Part shown: piece after piece, positions 17,931-27,433 of the stretch
Layout: each line of letters starts with the position of its first letter
Numbering within the stretch: the first letter of the stretch is position 1
Assembly: GCF_017313225.1 (NCBI RefSeq)
Contig: NZ_JAFLNE010000002.1
Span: forward strand, 806,001-870,000
Direction of reading: 5' to 3'
DNA length: 64,000 nt
Source of the DNA: Allomuricauda sp. CAU 1633
Lineage (GTDB): Bacteria > Bacteroidota > Bacteroidia > Flavobacteriales > Flavobacteriaceae
Translations under genes and position numbers: made by a program
The notes under the pieces: generated by a model
Database searches by the model: none
Seen by the model: the letters and a program-made list of their open reading frames with translations, nothing else
What the model was told of the DNA's origin: nothing

Positions 17931-19703
17931 ATGGATATAAAACTACCTTTATTTTCCAAATACATCTCCCTGCTCTCGTTTGACCGGGTTTTTTATTTGA
18001 TTTTATGTGGCTTTTTACTGGGCCCCATGGCCCATTCACAGGATAGTAATCCGTATGTGACCTACAATGTTCCGTTCCAGAATTTATTGAAATTCAACCG
18101 GTTTCTCATTAACCCTACTTTTTCTTCGGTAAGGGAGGACAAATCGTATGTGAACCTGTTCCATAGAAGTCAAAGTGCAGACTTTGAAAACAACACGCAA
18201 AATTATTTTTTGAGTTATAGTGGACAGGTGAATGATAGGATAGGTGTTGGATTTAGTCTGTACAACCAGCAAGAAGGGGTTATCTCAAACCTTGGGGTAA
18301 TGGCCAATTATGCGCATGGTATTCAATTGGGAAGAGAGAGCAGCCTCACGTTTGGAGTCAATATTCCCTATTATGTAAGTAGTTTTGACCCAGACAGGGC
18401 GATTACCATAGAGGATGATCCCTTGCTCAATGATACCTCCAAAAACTCCATCATTTCTTTTCAACCTGGGTTAAACTTGTCTGTAGGTAAGTTTGATTTT
18501 GGGGTGTTTGCCCATAATCTATTGGATTACAATGTGAGTTCTGGAAAATCATTGACCAATCTGAGCCAAAAAACCTTTTCGGGGCATATTCAGTTTACGC
18601 AGCAGTTTGAAAATGGCTCTGGGATTTTTGAGGATGGACGATTATTACCCTTGGCGAGAGTTCGAATGGAAGGGGAAGAAGACCCTGTTTTTGGTGGTGG
18701 AATAATCTTAGACCTCCCTAAATTGGGTTGGATTCAAGGAGGGTACGACCAGTTTTATGGCGCCTCGGCCGGTACAGGATTCAATCTTAATCGAAGACTT
18801 TCCTTTGGCTATAATTTTGAAAAGAATTTAAATAATGATTTCTTAAACCTGGGTGTCACCCACGAGATCTCAGTGGCTTACTCCTTCGTACCCATGATGG
18901 CCAAGAACATCATGGTAAATAATGAAGATGATCCCAAAGGCCCAAAACCCATTGAGGGTGGATTGGTGGCAGATGCCAAAAAAGAGAAGCCAGAGAAAAA
19001 GGGCAAGTTGGATGTTGATACCACTTTGCGCCCTACCAATAAAGAAGATTTAGCGTTTTGGGAAGAACAAATAGCCATTTTAAAAGCACAACAAGAAGAT
19101 AGCCATGCTGTGATTGACGAATTGCTTTTTAAAATGGACTCGATGGAGCAAAGTCGCCAAAAGGATCTTGAAAAGCGATTTGAAATGGTCATGCGCATGG
19201 TAAAGCGGCAAACGGATGATGAGCATCCAGATGTTGAGGATAAAGCGGAAGAACTGTATTTTGCCAATAGTCAGGATTTGGACTCCATCTACAATTCCAT
19301 GCAAAAAGAACGCTTAGTGGATAATTCAACCATTGTCAAAAAAGAGGCTCCAGAGGAAAAAGGCACATTCAATGGCGGAGCGTATAAACCTATTGAAAAG
19401 TTCATTAGTCTGGACGGCGTGGGAAAAGGGCATTATATTGTGGCCAACGTTTTTAAGAACGAGCATTATCTTAAAAGTTTTATGGAAAAACTCAAGGGAG
19501 AAGGCCTAAACCCGAAGTATTTTAAAAACCCGGACAACGGACTCAACTATGTCTATTTGGCCAAATTTGACCAAGATACTGAAGCTTATGCGGCATATCA
19601 ATCCAAAATGGAAGGGGAATACAAGGATGAAATCTGGATCATGCATGTGGACAATCCCCGCTATTCCAATTGGGCCGATGCCATTTTCCAAGATATTGAA
19701 TAG
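17931..19703 (+). CDS. PorP/SprF family type IX secretion membrane protein with coiled-coil and SPOR-like tail
   Basis: 590 aa. A long N-terminal signal (cleavage near MAHSQ) precedes a PorP/SprF outer-membrane domain (about 40-325: NPYVTYNVPFQNLLKFNRFLINPTF split over the start, repeated beta strands, GGYDQFYGASAGTGFNL). It is followed by a charged, coiled-coil-like linker (about 340-475) and a C-terminal alpha/beta domain (about 490-590, GHYIVANVFKNEHYLKSFM) that looks like a SPOR-type peptidoglycan-binding fold. PorP/SprF proteins anchor or stabilise type IX-secreted adhesins. Most are about 300 aa, so the tail nearly doubles the usual length. No adhesin gene is adjacent. The 298 bases upstream hold no gene; they are AT-rich and presumably contain its promoter. 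Confidence 0.85.
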   Translation: MDIKLPLFSKYISLLSFDRVFYLILCGFLLGPMAHSQDSNPYVTYNVPFQNLLKFNRFLINPTFSSVREDKSYVNLFHRSQSADFENNTQNYFLSYSGQVNDRIGVGFSLYNQQEGVISNLGVMANYAHGIQLGRESSLTFGVNIPYYVSSFDPDRAITIEDDPLLNDTSKNSIISFQPGLNLSVGKFDFGVFAHNLLDYNVSSGKSLTNLSQKTFSGHIQFTQQFENGSGIFEDGRLLPLARVRMEGEEDPVFGGGIILDLPKLGWIQGGYDQFYGASAGTGFNLNRRLSFGYNFEKNLNNDFLNLGVTHEISVAYSFVPMMAKNIMVNNEDDPKGPKPIEGGLVADAKKEKPEKKGKLDVDTTLRPTNKEDLAFWEEQIAILKAQQEDSHAVIDELLFKMDSMEQSRQKDLEKRFEMVMRMVKRQTDDEHPDVEDKAEELYFANSQDLDSIYNSMQKERLVDNSTIVKKEAPEEKGTFNGGAYKPIEKFISLDGVGKGHYIVANVFKNEHYLKSFMEKLKGEGLNPKYFKNPDNGLNYVYLAKFDQDTEAYAAYQSKMEGEYKDEIWIMHVDNPRYSNWADAIFQDIE

Positions 19704-19709
19704 GTTGCC

Positions 19710-20318
19710 CTAGGGTGTTCTATTTTTCATTTCTGAAGCGATAGCCTTGCTGTTTGCATCCCGTTCTTCGAGTTCAGAAATGATTTTGGCATGGTCTTCA
19801 ACTCGGGTTTGTGAAAGCTTGTAAGTAGCTTGTATATCGCTGACCTCAATTTGAAAGCCTACCACCCCTTTTACTTGCCGCAAGGTTTTGGGCGACATAT
19901 TTTTGAGTGATATGGGCTGCTTGGAACCCTGCTCGTATTTCTCCACCAATTTGTGCATGGAAGCCATGGTTTCTTCTTCCGACAAGATTTTCAACGTACC
20001 ATAGACATGCACTGCAATGTAGTTCCAGGTTGGCACCTCCTCTTCTTTGTACCACGAAGATGAAATGTAGCTGTGCGGCCCGTTAAAAATGCAGAGTACT
20101 TCTTGTTCCTCTGAAAAATGTTTCCATTGAGGATTTGCTTTGGCAATGTGCCCAACAAGAATGTCTTTTCCATCATGGGCTTTATCTAATTCCAAAGGAA
20201 TATGGGTGGCCCACGGTTTGTCATCCACTGTATTTATTAAGATTCCAAAACTGTTATTGACCAAGAATTCCTTTATTTCGGCAAGGTTTTCATTCTTGTA
20301 GTATGGGGGTGTATACAT
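19710..20318 (-). CDS. FMN-binding negative transcriptional regulator (PaiB-like)
   Basis: 202 aa, flavin-reductase-like split-barrel fold. Typical PaiB features are the start MYTPPYYKNENLAEIKEF, the PWATHIPLELD strand, FNGPHSYISSSWY and the VPTWNYIAVHVYG motif. Family members are annotated as FMN-binding regulators of protease or sporulation genes in Bacillus, but many probably act as flavin-dependent enzymes. It lies 21 bases after the DUF3500 gene on the same strand, so the two may be co-transcribed. Confidence 0.87.
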   Translation of the reverse strand: MYTPPYYKNENLAEIKEFLVNNSFGILINTVDDKPWATHIPLELDKAHDGKDILVGHIAKANPQWKHFSEEQEVLCIFNGPHSYISSSWYKEEEVPTWNYIAVHVYGTLKILSEEETMASMHKLVEKYEQGSKQPISLKNMSPKTLRQVKGVVGFQIEVSDIQATYKLSQTRVEDHAKIISELEERDANSKAIASEMKNRTP

Positions 20319-20339
20319 AAATGGGTAGGCTACTGTAAA

Positions 20340-21341
20340 TTAATTGTTGTGATGATGGGCGTAGTGTTCTTGAATAAGGTCCCTGCCAAAATCACCATCA
20401 AAATCACGCCAAACAGAATGGATGTGATTGGCATTGTTCTGGGAATTATCAAATTCAATTAAAAAAGTCTTTCCTTGAATGCTGTAATAGTGGGGCTTGC
20501 CCAAAGAAGTCGCTCCAGCCCATGCAAAATGGATGTTTTGCATTTCCTCAGATTCCAATTGTTCCATTCGGGTTTTGGCAATTTCATCAGGTACTGCCGA
20601 GATATATTCGTGGATTAGCTTCGTTAAAGCTTCCTGTTGTGATTTATCCAATTCTGGAAAAGGGATACCTTTTGGACTATCGGCCGATACTCTCACCGAG
20701 TTCTTTGTTATGATATCCGAAGGCGCCTGTTCATTAAAAATGGCCTTGGTCTTTTGCTTATCGGACAGTGAATTGATGAGTTGTAACCCCAAATTTTCTT
20801 CATTGGCCAAGGTGTGTTCGCCTTTTCGTGGGCCCGATTGAACAATGGCAGGATTGGCACCAAAAAAACGGGGCGTGAATGATATTTTGTCGTCAACACT
20901 GGTAAAACTTAGTAGAATGTGGTGTCCCTCAAAAGTCCAACTCCACACAGCGTCCTGTGCTGGGTTCCCATAGACCGAAATGTGAAATTTATTGATATCC
21001 CGCATATGGGTGTCACCTGTTTCGTCCGCAAGTACGTCTTCCAAGCTCATAATATCCATGGTCTTGTTGTATCCTGATTGACTCAAGTGATGCTGCAACA
21101 TTTTATGGAACAATTCCTTCTGTTTTGCATTCAGTTCTCCCAATTGAATCCCGGTTCGGGGCCACATAGTTGCTGGAAAATAGTGCCAGGTTTCCCGTGA
21201 TACATCATCAAATTGCAATTGGGTCTTACTGAGTTGGGCATCATCAAGGGCATTCAGAAAATCTAGGACAGGATTTGCAGCATACATCTGCAAGGAAAAA
21301 ACGAATAGAATGCAGAACAGGAAAGGGATATTTTTTTTCAT
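20340..21341 (-). CDS. DUF3500 domain-containing exported protein
   Basis: 333 aa. A cleavable signal peptide (KKNIPFLFCILFVFSLQ, cut after YAA) precedes a DUF3500 domain: QLQFDDVSRETWHYFPATMWPR, the GNP..DAVWSWTFEGHHILLSFT stretch split across residues about 130-155, and the C-terminal IQGKTFLIEFDNSQNNANHIHSVWRD. Function is unknown; the many conserved Trp, His and Asp residues suggest a ligand- or metal-binding periplasmic protein. The 141 bases upstream hold only the terminator of the next gene and AT-rich DNA. Confidence 0.85.
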   Translation of the reverse strand: MKKNIPFLFCILFVFSLQMYAANPVLDFLNALDDAQLSKTQLQFDDVSRETWHYFPATMWPRTGIQLGELNAKQKELFHKMLQHHLSQSGYNKTMDIMSLEDVLADETGDTHMRDINKFHISVYGNPAQDAVWSWTFEGHHILLSFTSVDDKISFTPRFFGANPAIVQSGPRKGEHTLANEENLGLQLINSLSDKQKTKAIFNEQAPSDIITKNSVRVSADSPKGIPFPELDKSQQEALTKLIHEYISAVPDEIAKTRMEQLESEEMQNIHFAWAGATSLGKPHYYSIQGKTFLIEFDNSQNNANHIHSVWRDFDGDFGRDLIQEHYAHHHNN

Positions 21342-21437
21342 GGGTTTCAGATAATCAAGCCATTATAGCTTATAATTGATTAAAGATAGGCCAAAATGGA
21401 TTCAAAGACTGATGAATGAAAAAATATCACAATAAAA

Positions 21438-21459
21438 AAGCGGGACAAACGTCCCGCTT
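21438..21459 (-). terminator. Terminator of the DUF4382 gene
   Basis: A perfect 9-bp stem (21438-21446 with 21451-21459), loop AAAC; on the minus strand a T-rich run follows. Confidence 0.85.
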
Positions 21460-21482
21460 CTATCTATTTGATATGGATAAGC

Positions 21483-22373
21483 TTAATTACTTTCTTCCTC
21501 AACCATTTCGGCCTCCAAAACAAAATCTTGTACGGTTTTGTTAGCGGCCACAATATTGACTTCCAAAGTGTCACTGTTAACATAACCGGTCATGGAAGCA
21601 AAAGCCTTGTATGTACCTGCTTCAAGACCCATAATGGCATAATTTCCATCAATGTTGGTGGCACCAGAGGTGATAGGCTCATCATCAGCATCCAATATGG
21701 ATATCTGGGCATCTTCCAACACAATGGTTTCTTCACCTTCAATGGTTGTAACAGTTCCACTTAAGGTTCCTGCTGTGGAAAGGTTGGATGCCTTGATAAC
21801 AGGTTTAAAATTGAAGCCATTGATGCCATCCACAGAGCTTAAATTTCCTTTGGCGACAAAGCTACGGCTTACATCAAAGTCCAATAATAGATCACTGGAA
21901 AGGCCTCCTGCGACAGTCAATCCTGGATCAATGAATATTTTGATTCCGGTCTGCTCTCCACTAGGAACATCCAAGTCAAAAGTTCGGTCATCTGTCAGGA
22001 CAACATTTACACCTTTTACATAAACCCGAACCAGGTCATAGGTTCCGGCGGGGACCTCCAAATCGGCCAACTCTTCGGTAACACCATTGGTAAGGTCCAA
22101 AAGGTTCACAGATATTTCTTCTTCCATTAAGGTAACAAAAGAAGATGCATCCGTGTCATCCATTTCTTCATCTTCGCTATCTTTTAATCGTGCATCTACT
22201 TTAAAGATGGTAACATTGGCTTCCGCAACCATGTCAAATGGAAATGGGGCGTCTGTAAGCTGAACGGTCATTCTTCCAGTACCACTGGGATTTCCGTTGT
22301 TTTCATCTTCAGAACAGCCAATGAATGCCAAAAAAGCTAGGCTTACTGCATAAAAAAAGATTTTAGTTCTCAT
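21483..22373 (-). CDS. DUF4382 domain-containing lipoprotein with C-terminal Ig-like domain
   Basis: 296 aa. Lipoprotein signal with the lipobox FIGC at about 17-20. DUF4382 follows (about 30-190: GRMTVQLTDAPFPFD, VEANVTIFKV-like strands, LLDLTNGVTEELAD), and then a carboxypeptidase-regulatory-like beta sandwich (about 200-285, TLSGTVT, GNYAIMGLEAGTYKAFAS). DUF4382 proteins are surface lipoproteins of unknown role, common in Flavobacteriia. Highly acidic, as expected of a surface-exposed protein. Confidence 0.87.
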   Translation of the reverse strand: MRTKIFFYAVSLAFLAFIGCSEDENNGNPSGTGRMTVQLTDAPFPFDMVAEANVTIFKVDARLKDSEDEEMDDTDASSFVTLMEEEISVNLLDLTNGVTEELADLEVPAGTYDLVRVYVKGVNVVLTDDRTFDLDVPSGEQTGIKIFIDPGLTVAGGLSSDLLLDFDVSRSFVAKGNLSSVDGINGFNFKPVIKASNLSTAGTLSGTVTTIEGEETIVLEDAQISILDADDEPITSGATNIDGNYAIMGLEAGTYKAFASMTGYVNSDTLEVNIVAANKTVQDFVLEAEMVEEESN

Positions 22374-22504
22374 AAATCGGGGTTTTATTTATTAATAGTA
22401 TTCTAACTAAATACGCAGAAAACCCGATGAAAGACTGAATATACTTCCGTTTTTCGATGAACTACATGTTTTTTTGATGTTTTTGAAGCTAAAATCCTAC
22501 AGGA

Positions 22505-23266
22505 TTACTGCCCCCCACGAGCCACGACCTCACCAGTGGAACCACTTAGGTCCTTTCGGTAAACCCACAGTTCACCCATGTCACCATTGGTTGCAGCTTC
22601 CACGTCCTTTAGAAAACCTGCAAAGCTTCCGGTACCATGAACTTCTTCATACCATTGCGGAAACTTATCTTCCTCGCCCATCCATGCAGATGTATCAAAA
22701 AAATCGACCCAGACAAAATCCTGCCCATCCATATTGGGCATTTCGTTATAGTAAGCACCCCATTGCTGGTCTGGATCTTTGGTTTTGAAAACTTTGTATA
22801 CCCGGTCCAATATGGAATTAAACTCCATCTGCTTGAACCGTTTAATATCTACCATAAAAATAGAAAGGTTTTTAAGGCTAAAATCTTTGGAGAAATTGGA
22901 ATGGGCCAAATCATTTTTCCAATAGTTGGTCTCCATTTCGGGCAAGGCATTTGCGGCCACATTGGTGTTCCAGTCCGTGGTGTGGGCATCATCATAGTTG
23001 TTCACCTCGTCCAATGCCGCCCAAGCGGTAGGCCCCATGCTCCAAATGTATTTTCCAGAATTCTTGCCACTGGCCACCCAAAAAACACTTACCGTACCTG
23101 CACCATCAGCATGATACTTTTTGTTGTGGGCTGCCAGACCTGCTTCAAAAGCATCAATTTTTTCAGGATGCGGGGTCATCATTACATTCATAAAGATTGG
23201 GGGTTGCATGTCCTGTGCCATGGTAATCAGCGGCACCATTGTTAGAATTAATAGTAGTCGTTTCAT
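22505..23266 (-). CDS. Exported protein of unknown function, probably two ABM-like repeats
   Basis: 253 aa with a cleavable signal peptide (KRLLLILTMVPLITMAQ). I do not recognise a named family. The mature part begins with PPIFMNVMMTPHPEKIDAFE, which resembles the first strand and helix of an antibiotic-monooxygenase or NIPSNAP-like dimeric alpha/beta barrel. A second similar unit may begin near QWGAYYNEMPN or DFVWVDFFDT. It lies 20 bases downstream of the NTF2-like lipoprotein gene and is likely co-transcribed with it. Confidence 0.75.
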   Translation of the reverse strand: MKRLLLILTMVPLITMAQDMQPPIFMNVMMTPHPEKIDAFEAGLAAHNKKYHADGAGTVSVFWVASGKNSGKYIWSMGPTAWAALDEVNNYDDAHTTDWNTNVAANALPEMETNYWKNDLAHSNFSKDFSLKNLSIFMVDIKRFKQMEFNSILDRVYKVFKTKDPDQQWGAYYNEMPNMDGQDFVWVDFFDTSAWMGEEDKFPQWYEEVHGTGSFAGFLKDVEAATNGDMGELWVYRKDLSGSTGEVVARGGQ

Positions 23267-23286
23267 TTTGTGTTGTTTAGTGTTGA

Positions 23287-23814
23287 TTATTCAGTTTGCT
23301 CTTCCTCCATCATTTTGGCTTCAGCTGCAATTTTTTGAAGTTCCAAAACAATTTCAGTGGGATCCCAATACCCATGCTCCCTAACAATTTTGCCATCTAC
23401 AAATCGAAAGGTTAAATGCACGGGGACTTCAAATTCTTTATCGTTGGCTGCCAATGTACCTTTCCATGTCAACCAACAGTTTACCCAGGTCTCACCATCG
23501 TCCGTCACCACCATTTCATATTCTTGGTGGCTATCTGCAAAACCTCTGGAAGCATATTCACTGTCGGCTTCCTTGTGAAAAGCAATAGCCTCATTGGGAG
23601 ACAATGCATCGTCGTTGGTGTTGTAGTACGTTTTTGATGAGTCTGCAAACACACTGGTGTCATAACTTTTAGTGTCGTAGTTGGAAATCACTTTTTTGAC
23701 GATGTCGATTTCCGGGGAATTTTGAGTGTACCGGGTTGGGCCTTGTTGACAAGCATTTAGGACCAGCGCAAAAGCGGCGCATAATAAAAGGATTTTCGTT
23801 GATAGTGTTTTCAT
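23287..23814 (-). CDS. NTF2/SnoaL-like lipoprotein
   Basis: 175 aa from the ATG at 23814, preferred over an in-frame start 39 bases upstream because it gives a typical lipoprotein signal (KTLSTKILLLCAAFALVLNAC). The mature part fits a SnoaL/NTF2-like cone fold: helix EIDIVKKVISNYDTKSYD, the strand region ETWVNCWLTWKG, and the closing VHLTFRFVDGKIVREHGYWDP. Such folds bind small ligands or act as simple enzymes; the ligand is unknown. First gene of a likely two-gene operon with the exported 253-aa protein. Confidence 0.78.
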   Translation of the reverse strand: MKTLSTKILLLCAAFALVLNACQQGPTRYTQNSPEIDIVKKVISNYDTKSYDTSVFADSSKTYYNTNDDALSPNEAIAFHKEADSEYASRGFADSHQEYEMVVTDDGETWVNCWLTWKGTLAANDKEFEVPVHLTFRFVDGKIVREHGYWDPTEIVLELQKIAAEAKMMEEEQTE

Positions 23815-24148
23815 AATGTTGATATTTAGGTTTGATGTGTTACGTATCTGCAATCAATAGATTTGATTGGAAAAACAACTTGCCTAATTTTCAACTTCGT
23901 GAATCATGTCCCGTGCAAGTGGAAGGTCTACTTTAATCTATAGGGAACTAAAAAAAGAGAGGGGCTACGGTCACTAAACTACCGTTATTAAATATATTAA
24001 AAAAATGTTAATAAAGTGCACTTTTTTTCAAATTTTATTGATGATAAACTTTTTAAAATCAATTGCTTAGCCTTTTTCTTACAAATGACTGGTATTGCCT
24101 TGGCGAAATTTATTTTTACGCTTTTTTCGGATGGTTATAAAGCAAAAA
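23815..24148. other. Gene-free interval (about 330 bases)
   Basis: AT-rich spacer between the start of the NTF2-like lipoprotein gene and the terminator of the TonB/DUF4249 operon. It must hold the promoter of the minus-strand lipoprotein operon. A short inverted repeat (ACGGT at 23967-23971, ACCGT at 23981-23985) is seen. The long plus-strand frame crossing here reads antisense through the DUF4249 gene and is not credible. Confidence 0.5.
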
Positions 24149-24174
24149 AAGCCCAGATGAATTCATCTGGGCTT
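24149..24174 (-). terminator. Perfect palindromic terminator of the TonB-receptor operon
   Basis: A perfect 26-base palindrome centred on GAATTC, with AAAAAAA on the left, which reads as a U run on the minus strand. It lies 12 bases after the DUF4249 stop. Confidence 0.85.
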
Positions 24175-24186
24175 ATTGGAAAGAGA

Positions 24187-25029
24187 TTATTGAATCGTGT
24201 AGGTGGTTTTTATGGCCTCGGTGACCCTAAAATACCCGTAGGCGATATTTTCAGGGTTGTCTGTATTTATGCAGTTGCCTACCAACGGAACCGGAGTAGG
24301 GCTAAACGGGGTTCCGGAATTTTCATACTGCTCCACCAAAAGACGGAGATAATCATGGTATTGTTCCGATATGCCATAAAAGGCAATGTCAACCATTTCA
24401 CCCGGTTGAAATTCCCCGATACCATCATCTTCATCCTCTATTTTTTCATAATATATGGTAAACTCATTTCCATCAATAAACTCATCCTTGATGTAATAAA
24501 GCTCTGGAAGTAGGTCTACATCACTTTGAAAACGCAGAAAATAATAATTGATAGTATCAGCAGGATCTTGAAAAGTAACATTCACTTCCAAGGCATCTTC
24601 ATCCTCCCCATCTTTAGTGGATTGAAATACATCTACAATCTCACTTACAGGAATCAAGGTTTCGGTGGCCGTATATCGCTCACCATTATAGATGATTTCC
24701 AGTTGGTATGTATTTCCAATTACAGGAACAAAGCTTGAGGTGGTATACTGACCATTGTTTTGGTCCTCAAAAATAAACTCAGCTCCAGAATCTACATTGG
24801 TAACCTGTACCGACGCCCCAAGAACGGGAGAAATCTTCTGTTCTGCAAAGAAAGGGGTAGAGGTGCTCAATCGAATGATCTGGTTGTTTCCAGCAGTGCC
24901 TTGTTCCCAATCCAATGAAGCTTCAACGGTGAGCCTTGGAGGAGCTTCGGGAACATCAACTTCAATGACATCGGTACAGGAAACGGCAACAAACAAAATG
25001 CAGATATAAACGATATAAAATGGTTTCAT
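24187..25029 (-). CDS. DUF4249 domain-containing lipoprotein (TonB receptor partner)
   Basis: 280 aa. Lipoprotein signal with the lipobox AVSC (about 15-18). DUF4249 features: APPRLTVEASLDW at the mature N-terminus, SVQVTNVDSGAEFIF and YQLEIIYNGERYTATETLIPV in the middle, and a C-terminal AYGYFRVTEA. DUF4249 proteins are usually encoded next to a TonB-dependent receptor with a CarboxypepD_reg domain, as here (4-base gap), and are thought to be its surface-exposed substrate-binding partner. The substrate is unknown. Confidence 0.9.
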   Translation of the reverse strand: MKPFYIVYICILFVAVSCTDVIEVDVPEAPPRLTVEASLDWEQGTAGNNQIIRLSTSTPFFAEQKISPVLGASVQVTNVDSGAEFIFEDQNNGQYTTSSFVPVIGNTYQLEIIYNGERYTATETLIPVSEIVDVFQSTKDGEDEDALEVNVTFQDPADTINYYFLRFQSDVDLLPELYYIKDEFIDGNEFTIYYEKIEDEDDGIGEFQPGEMVDIAFYGISEQYHDYLRLLVEQYENSGTPFSPTPVPLVGNCINTDNPENIAYGYFRVTEAIKTTYTIQ

Positions 25030-25033
25030 TTTT

Positions 25034-27433
25034 TTAGAATTTAAAATTATAGGTTACTGAAGGAACAATCCCAAAAATGGCAGTGCGGGTGGCTTCGTTG
25101 GCCCCGGTCTCCAAATTTTGACCAAAGGAGATGGAGGCCGCATTTTTCCGATTGAACACATTGTAGATGCCAAAGACCCATTCGCCCTTCCATCTTTTGT
25201 CAGGTCTTCTGTTAGGGCGATAGGTAGCTGAAACATCCAAACGGTAATAAGCGGGCAACCGGTCCGCGTTTCGCTCTGAATAGCTGGCAATGGAAACCCC
25301 TTCATATTGATATTGTCCATTGGGGTAGGTGATGGGCCGACCTGTTTGGTAGATGGCATTGGCTCCAAAGCTCCATTTGTCATTGAATTGATAAGCTCCG
25401 GTAACCGAAACATCGTGGGTGCGATCATAGGGCGTACTGTACCAATCCCCATTATTAATCCCGGGGCCACCAGCATCGCCTCCAGGAGTGCGTTGCTCAG
25501 ATTTGGCCAAGGTATAGGCCACCCAACCTGTAAATGCTCCTTCATTTTTGCGTAGCAATACTTCAAGACCGTACGCTCGGGATTCGCCGGAGAGTACTTC
25601 ACGTTCAATGGTGTTGTTGCCAATCAGGTCAGAACCATCAATGTAATCAATCCGATTATCCACCGTTTTGTAGAAGGTTTCCACTTCCATGGAATAGATC
25701 TTGTCCTTAAAGTTTCGGAAATAGCCTATAGCAAACTGATCGGAAAGCTGCGGTTTGATGTATTTACCACTGGGCGTCCAAACATCAATAGGGGTAACCG
25801 ATGTGGTATTGGATAACAGATGAATGTACTGTGCCGCTCTGGAATATCCCATTTTCACCGAAGAGAGCTCATTAAGCTGATAGGCTAAAGATACTCGTGG
25901 CTCAAAGTTGCTGAAGGTTTCAATACTTTCACTTTTGGAGTACACCGTCTCGCCGATGGGGTCTTGTCGCTCATAAATACGGAGCGTGCTGTTATACACC
26001 AACGGACGATCATTCAAATAGTCGTTCAAAGGTTGTCCACCCATTCGGTTAAAGTGGCTGAACCGAATACCATACTGAGCGGTTAAATTGTCGGTGAGTT
26101 TATGCTCCGCATTAATATAAGCCGCACTTTCAAGCGCTCGCTTTTTGTCCAATTGCAATTCGTTGATGGCAGAGGTTGGTCCTGTAGGCTTTATCTGCCC
26201 AGGATCAAACTCATACTTTATGGTACTTACCCCAAAATCCAACTTAAAGGCATCATTGAAATAATACTTTAGATCATACTTAATATTATAGTTTTGGATT
26301 GAAGAGACCCAATCAAACTCAAAATCGTTGATGTTGAGTTCGTAATCATAGTTGCTGTAGATCAAGGATAGGTTGGAGAAAAGTCGATCGCTAAAAATGT
26401 GGTTCCAACGAAGGTTCCCCGATGCATTTCCATAACTACTGCTAAAGGAGCCGCCAATATCAAAAAGGTCACGACCAAAATATCCGGAAAGATACAGGCG
26501 GTTGTTCTTGTTGAGGTTGTAATTGGTCTTTAGGTTGAGGTCATAGAAGCTGGCACTGTTGTCCTCGCCAGCCAGTTTTAGGAAGAGATGGGCATACGAA
26601 CCTCTTCCAGCGACCAAAAACGAGCCTCTGTCATTGAACATGGGTCCTTCTAGGGCAAGCCTACTGGAAATGGCACCAATTCCCCCTGTCATTTCAAAGT
26701 TTTTACTGTTTCCATCCTTTTGACGAACATCCAAAACAGAGGATACTCGACCTCCAAATCTGGCAGGAATACCGCCCTTATATAATTTCAGGTCTTTTAC
26801 AGCATCGGCATTAAAAACCGAAAAGAAACCCAAAAGGTGCGAGGTATTGTAAATGATGGCTTCATCCAATAATACCAGGTTCTGATCCACAGCGCCGCCG
26901 CGAACATGGAAACCGCTGGAACCTTCACCGTTGCTGGTAACGCCAGGGAGAATTTGAAGCGATTTAATAATATCCACTTCGCCCAAAACCACCGGCATTT
27001 GCTTCACGGTCTTAATATTGAGTTTGGAAACACTCATTTCTGGTTTTCGGAGTACGGCACGTTCGGGTTCCTCTGCTGTGACCTCGACTTCATCCAGTTG
27101 CGTTGAGAATTCCACAAGCTCCATATCCAAGGTCATATTTTGATCAAGAACCACTTCTTTGCTCACTTCATTAAAACCCATATACGAAAAAACAAGAGTG
27201 TAGGAACCTGGCGGAGCGCTTATGGAATAAAATCCATATTCATTGGTAATGGCCCCAATATCAGTCCCCCTTAAAAAAATGGAAGTGCCAAAAAGGGTTT
27301 CCCCGTTGCTTTGATCCGTTACTTTTCCACTAATGGTAAAATTGTTTTGGGCATGCACTGCTGATGAGCCCAATATAAGGCTTAGGACCAGGCCCCAATA
27401 GGCCGCCCTATTCCCTTTCTTTTTTTGTTTCAT
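25034..27433 (-). CDS. TonB-dependent receptor with CarboxypepD_reg-like domain
   Basis: 799 aa outer-membrane importer. Signal peptide to AVHAQ (about 29); carboxypeptidase-regulatory-like domain (about 32-110, ISGKVTDQSNGETLFGTSIFLRG split over strands); plug domain (about 125-235, LPGVTSNGEGSSGFHVRGG and GGIPARFGGRVSSVLDV); beta barrel to the C-terminal aromatic-rich strand VTYNFKF. It forms an operon with the DUF4249 lipoprotein. No regulator or enzyme genes are attached, so the cargo cannot be named. The 208 bases upstream contain no gene and separate it from the divergent GHL10-like gene. Confidence 0.92.
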   Translation of the reverse strand: MKQKKKGNRAAYWGLVLSLILGSSAVHAQNNFTISGKVTDQSNGETLFGTSIFLRGTDIGAITNEYGFYSISAPPGSYTLVFSYMGFNEVSKEVVLDQNMTLDMELVEFSTQLDEVEVTAEEPERAVLRKPEMSVSKLNIKTVKQMPVVLGEVDIIKSLQILPGVTSNGEGSSGFHVRGGAVDQNLVLLDEAIIYNTSHLLGFFSVFNADAVKDLKLYKGGIPARFGGRVSSVLDVRQKDGNSKNFEMTGGIGAISSRLALEGPMFNDRGSFLVAGRGSYAHLFLKLAGEDNSASFYDLNLKTNYNLNKNNRLYLSGYFGRDLFDIGGSFSSSYGNASGNLRWNHIFSDRLFSNLSLIYSNYDYELNINDFEFDWVSSIQNYNIKYDLKYYFNDAFKLDFGVSTIKYEFDPGQIKPTGPTSAINELQLDKKRALESAAYINAEHKLTDNLTAQYGIRFSHFNRMGGQPLNDYLNDRPLVYNSTLRIYERQDPIGETVYSKSESIETFSNFEPRVSLAYQLNELSSVKMGYSRAAQYIHLLSNTTSVTPIDVWTPSGKYIKPQLSDQFAIGYFRNFKDKIYSMEVETFYKTVDNRIDYIDGSDLIGNNTIEREVLSGESRAYGLEVLLRKNEGAFTGWVAYTLAKSEQRTPGGDAGGPGINNGDWYSTPYDRTHDVSVTGAYQFNDKWSFGANAIYQTGRPITYPNGQYQYEGVSIASYSERNADRLPAYYRLDVSATYRPNRRPDKRWKGEWVFGIYNVFNRKNAASISFGQNLETGANEATRTAIFGIVPSVTYNFKF

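Noticed and set aside
24149..24174. The 26-base perfect palindrome as a mobile-element end or operator
   Set aside because: Its place right after an operon, with a T run on the transcribed side, makes a terminator the simplest reading.
24016..24513. A 165-codon plus-strand frame over the terminator and DUF4249 gene
   Set aside because: It runs through a perfect terminator palindrome and antisense to a clear DUF4249 lipoprotein.
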